A stretch of DNA of 64,000 nt from Vibrio sp. HA2012. Lineage in GTDB: Bacteria; Pseudomonadota; Gammaproteobacteria; Enterobacterales; Vibrionaceae. The first letter of the stretch is position 1; every line of letters starts with the position of its first letter. The DNA lies in assembly GCF_002812955.1 (NCBI RefSeq), contig NZ_PFXK01000002.1:434001-498000 (forward strand), read 5' to 3'. A program made the position numbers and the translations under genes. Positions 26,924-34,819 of the stretch are shown in pieces. Under the pieces are notes generated by a model that saw only the letters and a list, made by a program, of their open reading frames with translations, was not told the DNA's origin and searched no databases.

Positions 26924-27106
26924 TCTTACGAAAAAGATGACCGGAATCTAACAAGCTTACAAAAAGCAATCAACTGATTGGCTGCAAGTATAAGCGGTCA
27001 CGCACACAATTGATTTGCCGAATAATTGTAGTTTTCCTTGACTAAAAAGCGTCATTCCACTAAAACATATAGCCATTGTATATACGAGGTTAAAAACTGT
27101 ACTGTG

Positions 27107-27301
27107 ATGGGCTCAAAAAAGAAGATGTCTGCCAATAAAAAAGACAGCAATAAAAAAGACAGCCAGCTGATTATCCGGATTAACGGTGAACAGCGGGATA
27201 AATTTGTTTCTCTCTGCGACGATCTGGATACTTCCGCTGCCCGGGAAGTCAGACGCTTTATTAAGCAGTTTATTGAAGAACACGAATCTGAGAATGAATA
27301 A
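27107..27301 (+). CDS. Small ribbon-helix-helix DNA-binding protein
   Basis: 64 residues from ATG 27107 (MGSKKKM); the frame also has a TTG at 27038 and an ATG at 27125. After a Lys/Asn/Ser-rich N-terminus, the segment SQLIIRINGEQRDKFVSLCD gives the strand and first helix, and DTSAAREVRRFIKQFIEEHE the second helix, as in Arc/MetJ-type dimers. Likely a small DNA-binding protein; no toxin partner is next to it, so an antitoxin role is not supported. It is divergent from the response regulator gene. Confidence 0.6.
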   Translation: MGSKKKMSANKKDSNKKDSQLIIRINGEQRDKFVSLCDDLDTSAAREVRRFIKQFIEEHESENE

Positions 27302-27309
27302 AACTAACG

Positions 27310-27329
27310 GTGCGCGGGATGACGCGCAC
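27310..27329. terminator. GC-rich hairpin between RHH gene and sgrR
   Basis: GTGCGCG-GGATGA-CGCGCAC, a perfect 7-bp stem with a 6-base loop, starts about 9 bases after the RHH stop. There is no clean T-tract, so termination may be inefficient or factor-assisted. Confidence 0.45.
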
Positions 27330-27352
27330 TGCACGTTATCTTATCCTGAGTG

Positions 27353-29044
27353 TTAAGTATTGATTATAGGCTTAAGCCATACCTGACTAAAATCAAACCA
27401 TCCCAGTGCATTACATTTCGCATTCTGTAACGAACCACAATGATCCTTGCTTACACCAAGCCAGCAGTGGAACATCGGAATAATCTGATGGCTCTCGACT
27501 AAACTTTTACCCAACTCTTTAGCAGGAAACGGGGTGTCCTTTTCTGTCCGCCATTTTTCCACCAGATGGCTCCAGCAGCTGAAATCCTCTTCACGACTCA
27601 TAGCTGCAATATCACTATAACCAAGCAACCACCCGGCAAACGCCTCTTCCCGGTATGAACCAATGCCCATCGGCTTAATCCATATATCAACCAGCTCAGG
27701 CGTATCGATAATATGTTCGTACTTTATAAACTGAACTTTAATACCATCCTGATTTAACACCGTTTCTATTGACTTCGCCATAACAGGAAACAGAGGATGC
27801 TGCGCATGATATGCAATGGTCAATTCTCTCTTGCCTTTTGGTACGACAGGAAAACGTGAAGGTAATGAATGATGCCAACCGGGCTTCAGACCATGTGCAG
27901 GCAGCAGCCCCAGCTCAACAATCTGATCTTCCGGCAGGTTTCTGTAGAGGTTCAGACTATTTAAAACTGAACTGAGATATTCAGCCCATTCAGGATTACG
28001 AACAATACCGTGTTTTCGGTTCAGAAGCAGATAAGTACAACCGGGATCCAGCTTAACATCATCATTCCCTCTGCGCTGGGACATAATCGGATTAGAAAGG
28101 CTTGGGAATACCATTCCGGAATAGGCTTCATCAATAACCCAGACTTCAACCTTATCAACCAGAGGACGATAACCAAAATAGCCGTCATAAGCTTCCAGAA
28201 CCAGACGTTTGTCATCATTTAAGACTACCCGATATGGCCCGGTTCCCATCGGCAGCAAATCAAAATCTTCCCCCCTCCATGATTCCGGCGGCATGATCTT
28301 CGCTAGCGATTCGCTAAAAAGAAACGGTAAATGCCAATCCGGCTGGTTCAGTTTAATATCAATAACCCAAGGGTCTGGCGATGTCACCTGTTCAATATGT
28401 CCAAATGTTTTTATCTGCTTAAGCGTCAGAATACTGTCTATAATATGTTGTATCTGAAGAAAATTTCCATTATGGAACCGAACTCCATTTCGCAAATAGA
28501 ATCTCCAGTGCGAGGAGCTGAGAGCTTCCCAGCTATGGGCAAGATCCGGTTGCAAAATATCATCTTCATCCAATTTAGTTAAGCCGCTAAAAATTTGCCG
28601 GATAATATTCTGCTCTGAACGCCGGTTAGGCTTTCCGGGATTAAGCATAGAAAGCGGACGATAATATGGAAGTCGCACAACCTGCTGCCCTTCCACATTC
28701 TGAACGCCCAGATAACTCTGAATAACCTGAGCCAGTTTATTGACATCACGGTTAAAAACATTCAGAGCCTGACCGATACGCCCTTCTTCCAGATACCGGC
28801 GAGCCAGATTTTCACTGACATCCTGCTGATTACGCTTAAACAAAAGCTGAGAGAGATTCCCTCGTCCCGCAGCCGGATGCCACTCAATCCACCCTTCTTC
28901 AGACAGCTTATTCAGCACAATTCTGGCATTCCGGCGTGTACAGCAAAGTACTTCAGTAATATCTTCGAGACGAATATCTGTATCTCTTCCGTGAAAATGC
29001 TCGAAAAGGGTCTCAAACTGAGTGCGAAGTCGTGGGCTGCTCAT
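27353..29044 (-). CDS. sgrR: SgrR-family transcriptional regulator
   Basis: 563 residues, matching SgrR in length and layout. The N-terminal winged helix (MSSPRLRTQFETLFEHF, then LCCTRRNARIVLNKLSEEGWIEW) is followed by a SBP_bac_5-type solute-binding domain (about 165-560: QIFSGLTKLDEDDILQPDLAHSW, RNGVRFHNGNFLQ, LPMGTGPYRV). In enteric bacteria SgrR senses glucose-phosphate stress and activates the sRNA SgrS; no SgrS-like locus is visible upstream here, where the DUF3389 gene lies on the same strand. The target in this genome is unknown. Confidence 0.88.
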   Translation of the reverse strand: MSSPRLRTQFETLFEHFHGRDTDIRLEDITEVLCCTRRNARIVLNKLSEEGWIEWHPAAGRGNLSQLLFKRNQQDVSENLARRYLEEGRIGQALNVFNRDVNKLAQVIQSYLGVQNVEGQQVVRLPYYRPLSMLNPGKPNRRSEQNIIRQIFSGLTKLDEDDILQPDLAHSWEALSSSHWRFYLRNGVRFHNGNFLQIQHIIDSILTLKQIKTFGHIEQVTSPDPWVIDIKLNQPDWHLPFLFSESLAKIMPPESWRGEDFDLLPMGTGPYRVVLNDDKRLVLEAYDGYFGYRPLVDKVEVWVIDEAYSGMVFPSLSNPIMSQRRGNDDVKLDPGCTYLLLNRKHGIVRNPEWAEYLSSVLNSLNLYRNLPEDQIVELGLLPAHGLKPGWHHSLPSRFPVVPKGKRELTIAYHAQHPLFPVMAKSIETVLNQDGIKVQFIKYEHIIDTPELVDIWIKPMGIGSYREEAFAGWLLGYSDIAAMSREEDFSCWSHLVEKWRTEKDTPFPAKELGKSLVESHQIIPMFHCWLGVSKDHCGSLQNAKCNALGWFDFSQVWLKPIINT

Positions 29045-29119
29045 AAAGGGGAAACTCGCCTGAAATAAAACAATCGGTAATTTCCCATATTAGCATAAGG
29101 GTCTGCAACATGTAGACGA

Positions 29120-29353
29120 TTAAATCTCACAGCCCATTTCTGCAGCAATCTGTCTGAGTTGTTCTTCATTATCCAGCTTAACTGACCACTTGCATTCACT
29201 GCCATTAGCGGCAATAACGTTCGCTCCCCGGCCAATCAGTTGAATGGCATCCGTTTGTGCCTGCATTGTTGCCATATGCTTTCCTTCAAGGCGAACAACC
29301 AATTCAAAAGGTGTCACAATGACCTTGCCCCATGAGCATTCAACAACCATCAT
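29120..29353 (-). CDS. DUF3389-like small protein
   Basis: 77 residues, soluble, no signal. Pattern: VVECSWGKVIVTPFELVVRL, MQAQTDAIQLIGRGANVIAAN, CKWSVKLDNEEQLRQIAAEMG. I recall this as the DUF3389 family of Vibrionaceae, function unknown. Its start overlaps the stop of the thioesterase gene upstream by 4 bp (ATGA), so it is translated from the same mRNA. Confidence 0.65.
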   Translation of the reverse strand: MMVVECSWGKVIVTPFELVVRLEGKHMATMQAQTDAIQLIGRGANVIAANGSECKWSVKLDNEEQLRQIAAEMGCEI

Positions 29354-29781
29354 TGTCCTCGCTTTTTCTTCATAACAGCAATCGTCAGGCGACTGGAGCA
29401 GACTAATCGGGAACGCTCATCAGTAATATTGATTTGCCATACTTGCGTCGTCGTTCCCAAATGAACAGGAGAAGCCGTACCTGTTACAATGCCTTTTCTT
29501 ACCGCACGGATATGGTTTGCATTGATATCCAGCCCGACACAGTAGTAACCGGAATCAACACAGAAATTAGCCGCAAGAGATCCCAGTGTTTCTGCCAATA
29601 CAACGGAAGCCCCTCCGTGCAACATTCCGAGAGGTTGATGCGTTATACTACAAACCGGCATCGTTGCTGACAGTGACTGCTCCGTAAAATCACTATAAAC
29701 AATATTGAGGTGCTCTATCAAAGTATCTTTTGAAGTCGCATTCAGCTTCTCCAGACTTATTTCTTTTTTCCATATAGACAT
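29350..29781 (-). CDS. Hotdog-fold thioesterase (MenI/YdiI-like)
   Basis: 143 residues of the 4HBT/PaaI superfamily. The active-site segment HQPLGMLHGGASVVLAETLGS contains the HGG motif and the catalytic Glu on the following helix; GLDINANHIRAVRKGIVTGTA is the second conserved block. MenI/YdiI hydrolyses DHNA-CoA in menaquinone synthesis; close relatives use other aryl- or acyl-CoAs, so the substrate is only probable. It is the first gene of a two-gene unit with the DUF3389 gene. Confidence 0.82.
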   Translation of the reverse strand: MSIWKKEISLEKLNATSKDTLIEHLNIVYSDFTEQSLSATMPVCSITHQPLGMLHGGASVVLAETLGSLAANFCVDSGYYCVGLDINANHIRAVRKGIVTGTASPVHLGTTTQVWQINITDERSRLVCSSRLTIAVMKKKRGQ

Positions 29782-29856
29782 ATCGCGACCTCTCGTTATT
29801 CTGAATTTTTCTGCTGTGGCAGGAAGTTAGTATACCCGATACACCGTGAAAACCAG

Positions 29857-29875
29857 ATGATAATATGCTTATCAT
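29857..29875. promoter_or_regulatory. 19-bp palindrome ATGATAA-N5-TTATCAT
   Basis: A perfect 7-5-7 palindrome lies in the promoter region between the divergent thioesterase and phnA-like genes. Its left half matches the Fur half-site TGATAAT, but the two halves are 2 bp too far apart for the standard 7-1-7 Fur box. It could be the operator of another regulator. Confidence 0.4.
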
Positions 29876-29993
29876 ATTCTTATAATGTTATGATTTCTGT
29901 ATAAGAATCCGGCAATAACCCAATTACCCCTTTTATAATTGAGAATAAAGTGGATAATACACGGCAAAACACACTCAACTAAGGTAATTTCTA

Positions 29994-30560
29994 ATGGCAA
30001 CTGAAGCAACTATGCTTGAGCGTTGTGGCTCTAAATGTGAACTATGTGGTGCGGAAACTAAACTTTCCCCTTTTGTGGTAGCTCCACACACTCAGGTAAC
30101 GGTTGATCATGCAGCCATGCTGTGTGACACCTGTAAAAGCCAGGTTGAAGATCCGGAAACAATGGATGCCAACCACTGGCGTTGTCTGAATGACAGCATG
30201 TGGAGTCAGGTACCACAGGTACAGGTTCTGGCATGGCGTCAGTTAAAGCGTCTGTCTGCTAAAGAAAGCTGGGCTATGGATCTGCTGGATATGATGTATC
30301 TGGAAGATGAGATCAAGAACTGGGCAGAAATCGGCATGGATGACGATGCTGAAAAACCTCGTGATGTGAATGGCGTTGAGCTGAAAAAAGGTGACGATGT
30401 AACCATCATCAAAGACCTACCAATCAAAGGTTCTTCTCAAGTAATCAAACAAGGTACTGTCGTTCGTGGCATTAGCCTTTCTGACGATCCTAAGCTTATC
30501 TCCGGTAAAGCGAATGGTCAGTCAATGTACATCATCGCTGAGTATACTCGTAAGAAATAA
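29994..30560 (+). CDS. PhnA-family zinc-ribbon protein
   Basis: 188 residues. The N-terminal zinc ribbon (CGSKCELCGAETKL and LCDTCKSQV, two Cys pairs) is followed by a linker and the C-terminal PhnA/YjdM domain (DVNGVELKKGDDVTIIKDL to the end), an SH3-like barrel. Despite the name, the family is not proven to act on phosphonates in most bacteria. No phosphonate genes are nearby. It is longer than E. coli YjdM, as is usual in vibrios. A strong terminator follows. Confidence 0.88.
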   Translation: MATEATMLERCGSKCELCGAETKLSPFVVAPHTQVTVDHAAMLCDTCKSQVEDPETMDANHWRCLNDSMWSQVPQVQVLAWRQLKRLSAKESWAMDLLDMMYLEDEIKNWAEIGMDDDAEKPRDVNGVELKKGDDVTIIKDLPIKGSSQVIKQGTVVRGISLSDDPKLISGKANGQSMYIIAEYTRKK

Positions 30561-30591
30561 TTAGCGGTTTGAGCTGATTTATGAAATAGGG

Positions 30592-30614
30592 AAAGGCGCT
30601 GTTTAGCGCCTTTT
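30592..30614. terminator. Bidirectional terminator between phnA-like and rhlE-like genes
   Basis: AAAGGCGCT-GTTT-AGCGCCTTTT: a 6-bp GC stem (GGCGCT/AGCGCC) flanked by A and T runs, between two convergent genes. Confidence 0.85.
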
Positions 30615-30642
30615 CTATACCTTTAACTCGATAATTACAAAC

Positions 30643-31914
30643 CTAACGGCTATTCTTTCCTCTGTTCTGATGTATTTTTAATTTAGCCTTCATTTTACGT
30701 TTTTCTGCCGAACGCGAAGAGCGTCTGGAACGAGGCTGTTCATCAACCACCGGGGCCGGGCTCGGTTCAAATCCGGCAAGCCATTCCTGAGGCACTCGCA
30801 TATCAATAAGTGCTTCTATAGCAGCAAGCATATACTCTTCATCCCGACTCATCATGGATACTGCCAGGCCATTTTTCCCAGCGCGTCCTGTTCTGCCGAT
30901 ACGGTGAACATAGTCCTCTGCCTTAAATGGCATATCAAAATTAACGACACATTCCAGCTCGCTAATATCTAATCCCCGGGCAGCAACATCTGTCGCGATC
31001 AGCGCCCGAACTTTACCACTTTTAAAGTCATCCAGAGCCTTTTGTCTTGCACCCTGACTTTTATCACCATTAATTGCTGCTGCTTTTATCCCATCCAATT
31101 TCAACTCTTTAGCCAAAAGCTCACTTCCCTCTCGAGTTTTCGTAAATACCAAAACCTGTTGCCAGTTACGGGAACCTATCAGATAAGCAAGTAATTCACG
31201 CTTTCTTTTTTTATCAACCGGATACAATATTTGAGAGACTAATTCCGCAGCACTATTCTGAGCATGAATCTGAATTTCTTTAGGAGAATTAAGCAGTCGG
31301 TATGCCAGAGTCTTCACTTTCTTATCAAAGGTCGCAGAAAATAATAGCGTCTGACGCTGCTGTGGAAGCCGTTTAAAAATACGCTGGATATCAGGTAAAA
31401 ATCCCATATCCAACATTCTGTCTGCCTCATCAAAGACCACAGTTTCAACAGCACACAAATCAACCGTCTTATTGTATGCGTGATCAAGCAGGCGTCCCGG
31501 TGTTGCGACAAGAATATCCGCACCATTTTTCAATTTTTCTTTCTGAGGGTTAAGGCTGACACCACCGTATGCCGCGACAATACTCAGCCCTAATGTATCC
31601 GAATAGCTCACCAGATTATCAAATACTTGCTGAGCCAGTTCTCTTGTCGGTGTCACAATCAAACTACGAACACCATTAGCAGGAAAATTTTTAGCCGGTT
31701 CTTTATTTAATAATGCATGAATAACAGGTAAACCAAATGCAGCCGTTTTGCCTGTACCTGTCTGGGCACCTGCCAGCAGATCTTCGCCTTCAAGTATAAG
31801 GGGAATCGCTTGTATCTGGATATCTGTCGGAGACTGAAAGCCCAAAGCTGCGACTCTGTCCGTTAGCCGATGATCCAGAGACAGTTGAGAAAAGTGAAGA
31901 GACTTAGATGACAT
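30643..31914 (-). CDS. rhlE: DEAD-box RNA helicase, RhlE type
   Basis: 423 residues. Helicase motifs in order: Q-motif FQSPTDIQIQAIP, motif [12 protein letters not shown], Ia PTRELAQQ, Ib [48 protein letters not shown] and [12 protein letters not shown]. The C-terminus is short, basic and Arg/Ser/Lys rich. RhlE proteins unwind short RNA duplexes in ribosome assembly and mRNA decay. A second RhlE-type gene is at 59085; the two differ in the C-terminal tail and are not a recent duplication. Confidence 0.9.
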   Translation of the reverse strand: MSSKSLHFSQLSLDHRLTDRVAALGFQSPTDIQIQAIPLILEGEDLLAGAQTGTGKTAAFGLPVIHALLNKEPAKNFPANGVRSLIVTPTRELAQQVFDNLVSYSDTLGLSIVAAYGGVSLNPQKEKLKNGADILVATPGRLLDHAYNKTVDLCAVETVVFDEADRMLDMGFLPDIQRIFKRLPQQRQTLLFSATFDKKVKTLAYRLLNSPKEIQIHAQNSAAELVSQILYPVDKKRKRELLAYLIGSRNWQQVLVFTKTREGSELLAKELKLDGIKAAAINGDKSQGARQKALDDFKSGKVRALIATDVAARGLDISELECVVNFDMPFKAEDYVHRIGRTGRAGKNGLAVSMMSRDEEYMLAAIEALIDMRVPQEWLAGFEPSPAPVVDEQPRSRRSSRSAEKRKMKAKLKIHQNRGKNSR

Positions 31915-31984
31915 GGCGATACCTCGTAAACCAGAGGCGAGATATTACCAGAGAAACACATAAATAGCGCCCCCTGTCTGGCGT

Positions 31985-32010
31985 AAAAAAGGCGCTGTTA
32001 TAGCGCCTTT
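31985..32010 (-). terminator. Terminator after the 63-residue protein gene
   Basis: On the minus strand AAAGGCGCTATAACAGCGCC is followed by TTTTTT: a GGCGCT/AGCGCC stem and a strong U-tract, 27 bases after the stop of the gene at 32037. Confidence 0.85.
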
Positions 32011-32036
32011 ATCTTCTGATGGATTAGATAGCCGGA

Positions 32037-32228
32037 TCAGCGGATCAGACCAATATCTTTTTGTAGATGGCCGGAAAGATCACTGGAATAGTAATGACTT
32101 TCCACACTGTCCTGTACAAACAGAACATCCAGCAGATGGGCAATCAATCCTTTGACATTCACCGCATAGGTTTTTTTATCCGTAGAGGTTGGAGCAGAGA
32201 TTCTGTTCGCGTGCATTACCTGAGCCAT
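32037..32228 (-). CDS. Small protein with DUF1127-like C-terminus
   Basis: 63 residues with a good ribosome site (AAGAGG, 5-6 bases before ATG) and its own terminator, so it is very likely expressed. The C-terminal SSDLSGHLQKDIGLIR resembles the end of DUF1127 (YjiS-like) proteins, small RNA-chaperone-like or phosphate/nitrogen-linked proteins in other bacteria. The N-terminal half (VNVKGLIAHLLDVLFVQDSV) looks amphipathic. No function is assigned. Confidence 0.65.
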   Translation of the reverse strand: MAQVMHANRISAPTSTDKKTYAVNVKGLIAHLLDVLFVQDSVESHYYSSDLSGHLQKDIGLIR

Positions 32229-32629
32229 AAGCGCCTCTTTAAATTATTGTTTGATTACCATTAATATGCGTTAAGTTTAGTTCAGACTATCCACAATAAA
32301 AAATGACAAATATTCTCAATATGGATTAGTTTTTCTAATCCAAACTAAGAGCTTGGCTCTATTTATCAACATAATAAAAAATTAGATTACATATGACGTA
32401 AGCAGGAATTTATTGAAAATTAATCAAGACAACCCTTTCAATTAGATATAAAGATAAAAAATTTCCATTTCCATGAGAAACGGATACCGATTAGATTTGT
32501 GCAACAGATCAAATTAAGACCTAATTTTTTTGATGTGTTTCATACTAAACAAGAAAACTTTTTGATTGGACGGCGCAAGTTAAACGATCAAAAAAGGAGC
32601 TGGACGCTCCTTTTTCAATAATAGTAGTA
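32229..32629. other. AT-rich intergenic region with palindrome
   Basis: About 400 bp between two minus-strand small genes. It is very AT-rich and holds no convincing reading frame. At 32322-32342 there is a perfect 8-bp inverted repeat TGGATTAG-TTTTT-CTAATCCA, about 95 bp upstream of the 63-residue protein start; it could be an operator or an RNA hairpin. The region should contain the promoter of that gene. Confidence 0.45.
32590..32615 (-). terminator. Terminator after the 31-residue miniprotein
   Basis: On the minus strand GGAGC-GTCCA-GCTCC followed by TTTTTT, with an A-rich left flank: a complete rho-independent terminator 15-20 bases after the stop of the miniprotein gene at 32630. Confidence 0.88.
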
Positions 32630-32725
32630 TTACACTCCGGTCAACGGGACAAAATAAACCAGAGCAGACCAGGCAATGATCCAAACCAGAACGGCAGCTG
32701 TATCCTGTATATCTTTACTCCACAT
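32630..32725 (-). CDS. 31-residue single-span membrane miniprotein
   Basis: ATG to TAA, encoding MWSKDIQDTAAVLVWIIAWS then ALVYFVPLTGV. It has a short polar N-terminus and one hydrophobic helix of about 20 residues. The ribosome site GGAGG, four bases before ATG, is among the strongest in the window, and a canonical terminator follows directly, so it looks like a complete single-gene unit. No family is recognised; comparable small proteins often bind and tune larger inner-membrane complexes. Confidence 0.72.
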   Translation of the reverse strand: MWSKDIQDTAAVLVWIIAWSALVYFVPLTGV

Positions 32726-32853
32726 ATATCCTCCACTTTTCACTGGACAGATTAGGCTTTACGTTACAGACACTGTCTGTCGATATTAGCTCCTTATCGA
32801 CCGGTAACGTTTAAAGTTTAACCATATAAATCAAAGCAAAGGGTATGCCAGAT

Positions 32854-34587
32854 TCAGCCTAACTTGGAGATACTGTTCACATTTGTTGCCAGTCTCTCAG
32901 GAAATGTCTGAATAAAGTCTATAAAACAGTCCGCCATGGAAAAACGAGTGATCTTGCCTTGTTTTTCCATATTAATCAGCCCGGTATATCCCTCTTTACC
33001 TTTCATTGTATAGGCTGACGATGTCCCCCGGTAAATAGCTTCAGCTTCAACGGCTTCCCATCCCCTACCGGCCTTATAGACAGAAAGATGACTGATCCGC
33101 TGACCCAGCGGTTTTTCCGCATGGTAGGTAAAGTTCAGATTATACGTATACGGATAGCTTCCTGAACCCGTCCCGATAACACCATTGTTTGTGGCATTAT
33201 TAATTGCCCCCTCCAGTGCCTCGGCAAGATATTTCCCCTTGATCTTATAAACTCCGACCGGAATGGCAAAAGGCAACAATTTTCCGGCAATATCCGCTAC
33301 AGAAATATCTCCAGGCTGAAGAGAGGTTCTGACTCCCCCTGCGTTATGGATAGCAAAATCAGCAGAGAAGTTATGTTTATTCATCATATGGACAAACGAT
33401 TCGGCTACCATAGGCGCAACATCACTGGGGCCATGAGCATCAGGGATCCGGACATGCCGGAACGGCTCACCAATCTGACCGATAATGGTTTGCTGCAGTT
33501 TACTGACCTGAGGACGATATTGATGCTGCAATAAATCTTGTATTTCAGGATCTTTGGCACAAATAACCACCTGAGGGTGCTGCCGCAGATAATCTCCCAT
33601 CTGGCAGCAAAGCTCACCGGAACCAGATTCAGCCAAAGCTGCATCCATAAACAGACGACGCCCGACAAGCAGTTCATTTTTACCAGAAAAACCAGCGACC
33701 GAACCATCCGCATTAAATTCAATATGACAGTGACCCAAAGCCTGCGCATGAGCACCCGCCTGAACAATATAAGTCTCATTGATTTTATGTCCGTATTCAT
33801 CTTCTTTACCCAGCCCCAGAGATGAAAAATCCCCCATCAGCGTATGCGTATGCCCACCGATAATCAGGCTTATTCCCTCAACATCCCCGGCCAGCTTAAC
33901 ATCCAGATCATAACCAAGATGACTCAGCAGAATAATTTTATTAATACCCCGTCGGCGAAGCATGGCCACTGTTTTTATTGCAGTATCACGCGAACTGACA
34001 AATGGCGTATCAGGATCCGGATTAGCAATATCTGCCATTTTATCGATGGATAAACCGAAGATAGCAACAGGTTCATCAGAAAACTCTTTAATCAGACAAT
34101 GGGCTGTTTGTTCCTCTGACCGGTAATAGTACAGATTCTTCTTATTTCTTAGTGGCTTGAGTTTGTGCGTATTTTCACCGGACAGATCCCAATTACCAGC
34201 AAGTAAAGGGAAATTAATATTATCCAGAAAATCAGCAACCGGTTCATTCCCCATATCCAGTTCATGATTTCCCAGCGCCATAGCATCAATGTTCAGTGCA
34301 TTAAGCAAATCAGCATTGGCTCTGCCTTTAAACAGGGAAAAATACAGGGTTCCCTGAAAACAGTCACCGGCATGCAGAAACAGAAAATCATCTCCGGATG
34401 TCGCGGCTTGCTGCTTCAGTTGCTTAATCCGGGTGGCGATACGGGCGAATCCGCCATTACTGACATAAGGAGTCAACATCTGACCGTTAAGGTAGAGCTT
34501 TAACTGTAATGACTGTGGTTCGAAATAGGAATGGGTATCATTGATATGTGCCAGCGTTACTCTAACTGGCTTATTGGCTTTTTTCAT
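32854..34587 (-). CDS. 5'-nucleotidase/2',3'-cyclic phosphodiesterase-like metallophosphatase
   Basis: About 577 residues from ATG 34587 (MKKANKPVRVTLAHINDTH). The calcineurin-like metal site is intact: NDTH, GDCFQG, GNHELDMG, LLSHLGYD and GGHTHTLMG. A C-terminal 5'-nucleotidase substrate domain follows (AIHNAGGVRTSLQPGDISVADI, FAIPVGVYKIKGKYLAEALEGAIN). Unlike UshA or CpdB there is no signal peptide at this start, so a cytoplasmic location is predicted; a start further upstream (34629, no ribosome site) does not add one. Substrate: nucleoside phosphates or related metabolites. Confidence 0.85.
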   Translation of the reverse strand: MKKANKPVRVTLAHINDTHSYFEPQSLQLKLYLNGQMLTPYVSNGGFARIATRIKQLKQQAATSGDDFLFLHAGDCFQGTLYFSLFKGRANADLLNALNIDAMALGNHELDMGNEPVADFLDNINFPLLAGNWDLSGENTHKLKPLRNKKNLYYYRSEEQTAHCLIKEFSDEPVAIFGLSIDKMADIANPDPDTPFVSSRDTAIKTVAMLRRRGINKIILLSHLGYDLDVKLAGDVEGISLIIGGHTHTLMGDFSSLGLGKEDEYGHKINETYIVQAGAHAQALGHCHIEFNADGSVAGFSGKNELLVGRRLFMDAALAESGSGELCCQMGDYLRQHPQVVICAKDPEIQDLLQHQYRPQVSKLQQTIIGQIGEPFRHVRIPDAHGPSDVAPMVAESFVHMMNKHNFSADFAIHNAGGVRTSLQPGDISVADIAGKLLPFAIPVGVYKIKGKYLAEALEGAINNATNNGVIGTGSGSYPYTYNLNFTYHAEKPLGQRISHLSVYKAGRGWEAVEAEAIYRGTSSAYTMKGKEGYTGLINMEKQGKITRFSMADCFIDFIQTFPERLATNVNSISKLG

Positions 34588-34819
34588 AAGCTGTCTTTTT
34601 CTCTTTTCTCCGACCCCATAGTAATACATCGGTTATGACATTGTAATGAACCGGAATTGTTTCCCTTACTGATTGAATCATGTAAGGATCTTTCCGAAAT
34701 CAATTTGTGAACTACAGCTGAACCGTAAATAACATTTTGATATATGCTTGTAGCTAGGGCGTGCTGACGTAACAGAATTTAACAAAAATGAACGCGAAAC
34801 GTCATAAAGGAGTCAATAT

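Noticed and set aside
29045..29119. Possible SgrS sRNA next to sgrR
   Set aside because: Only about 75 bp separate sgrR from the DUF3389 gene, with no hairpin plus U-tract or SgrT-like frame.
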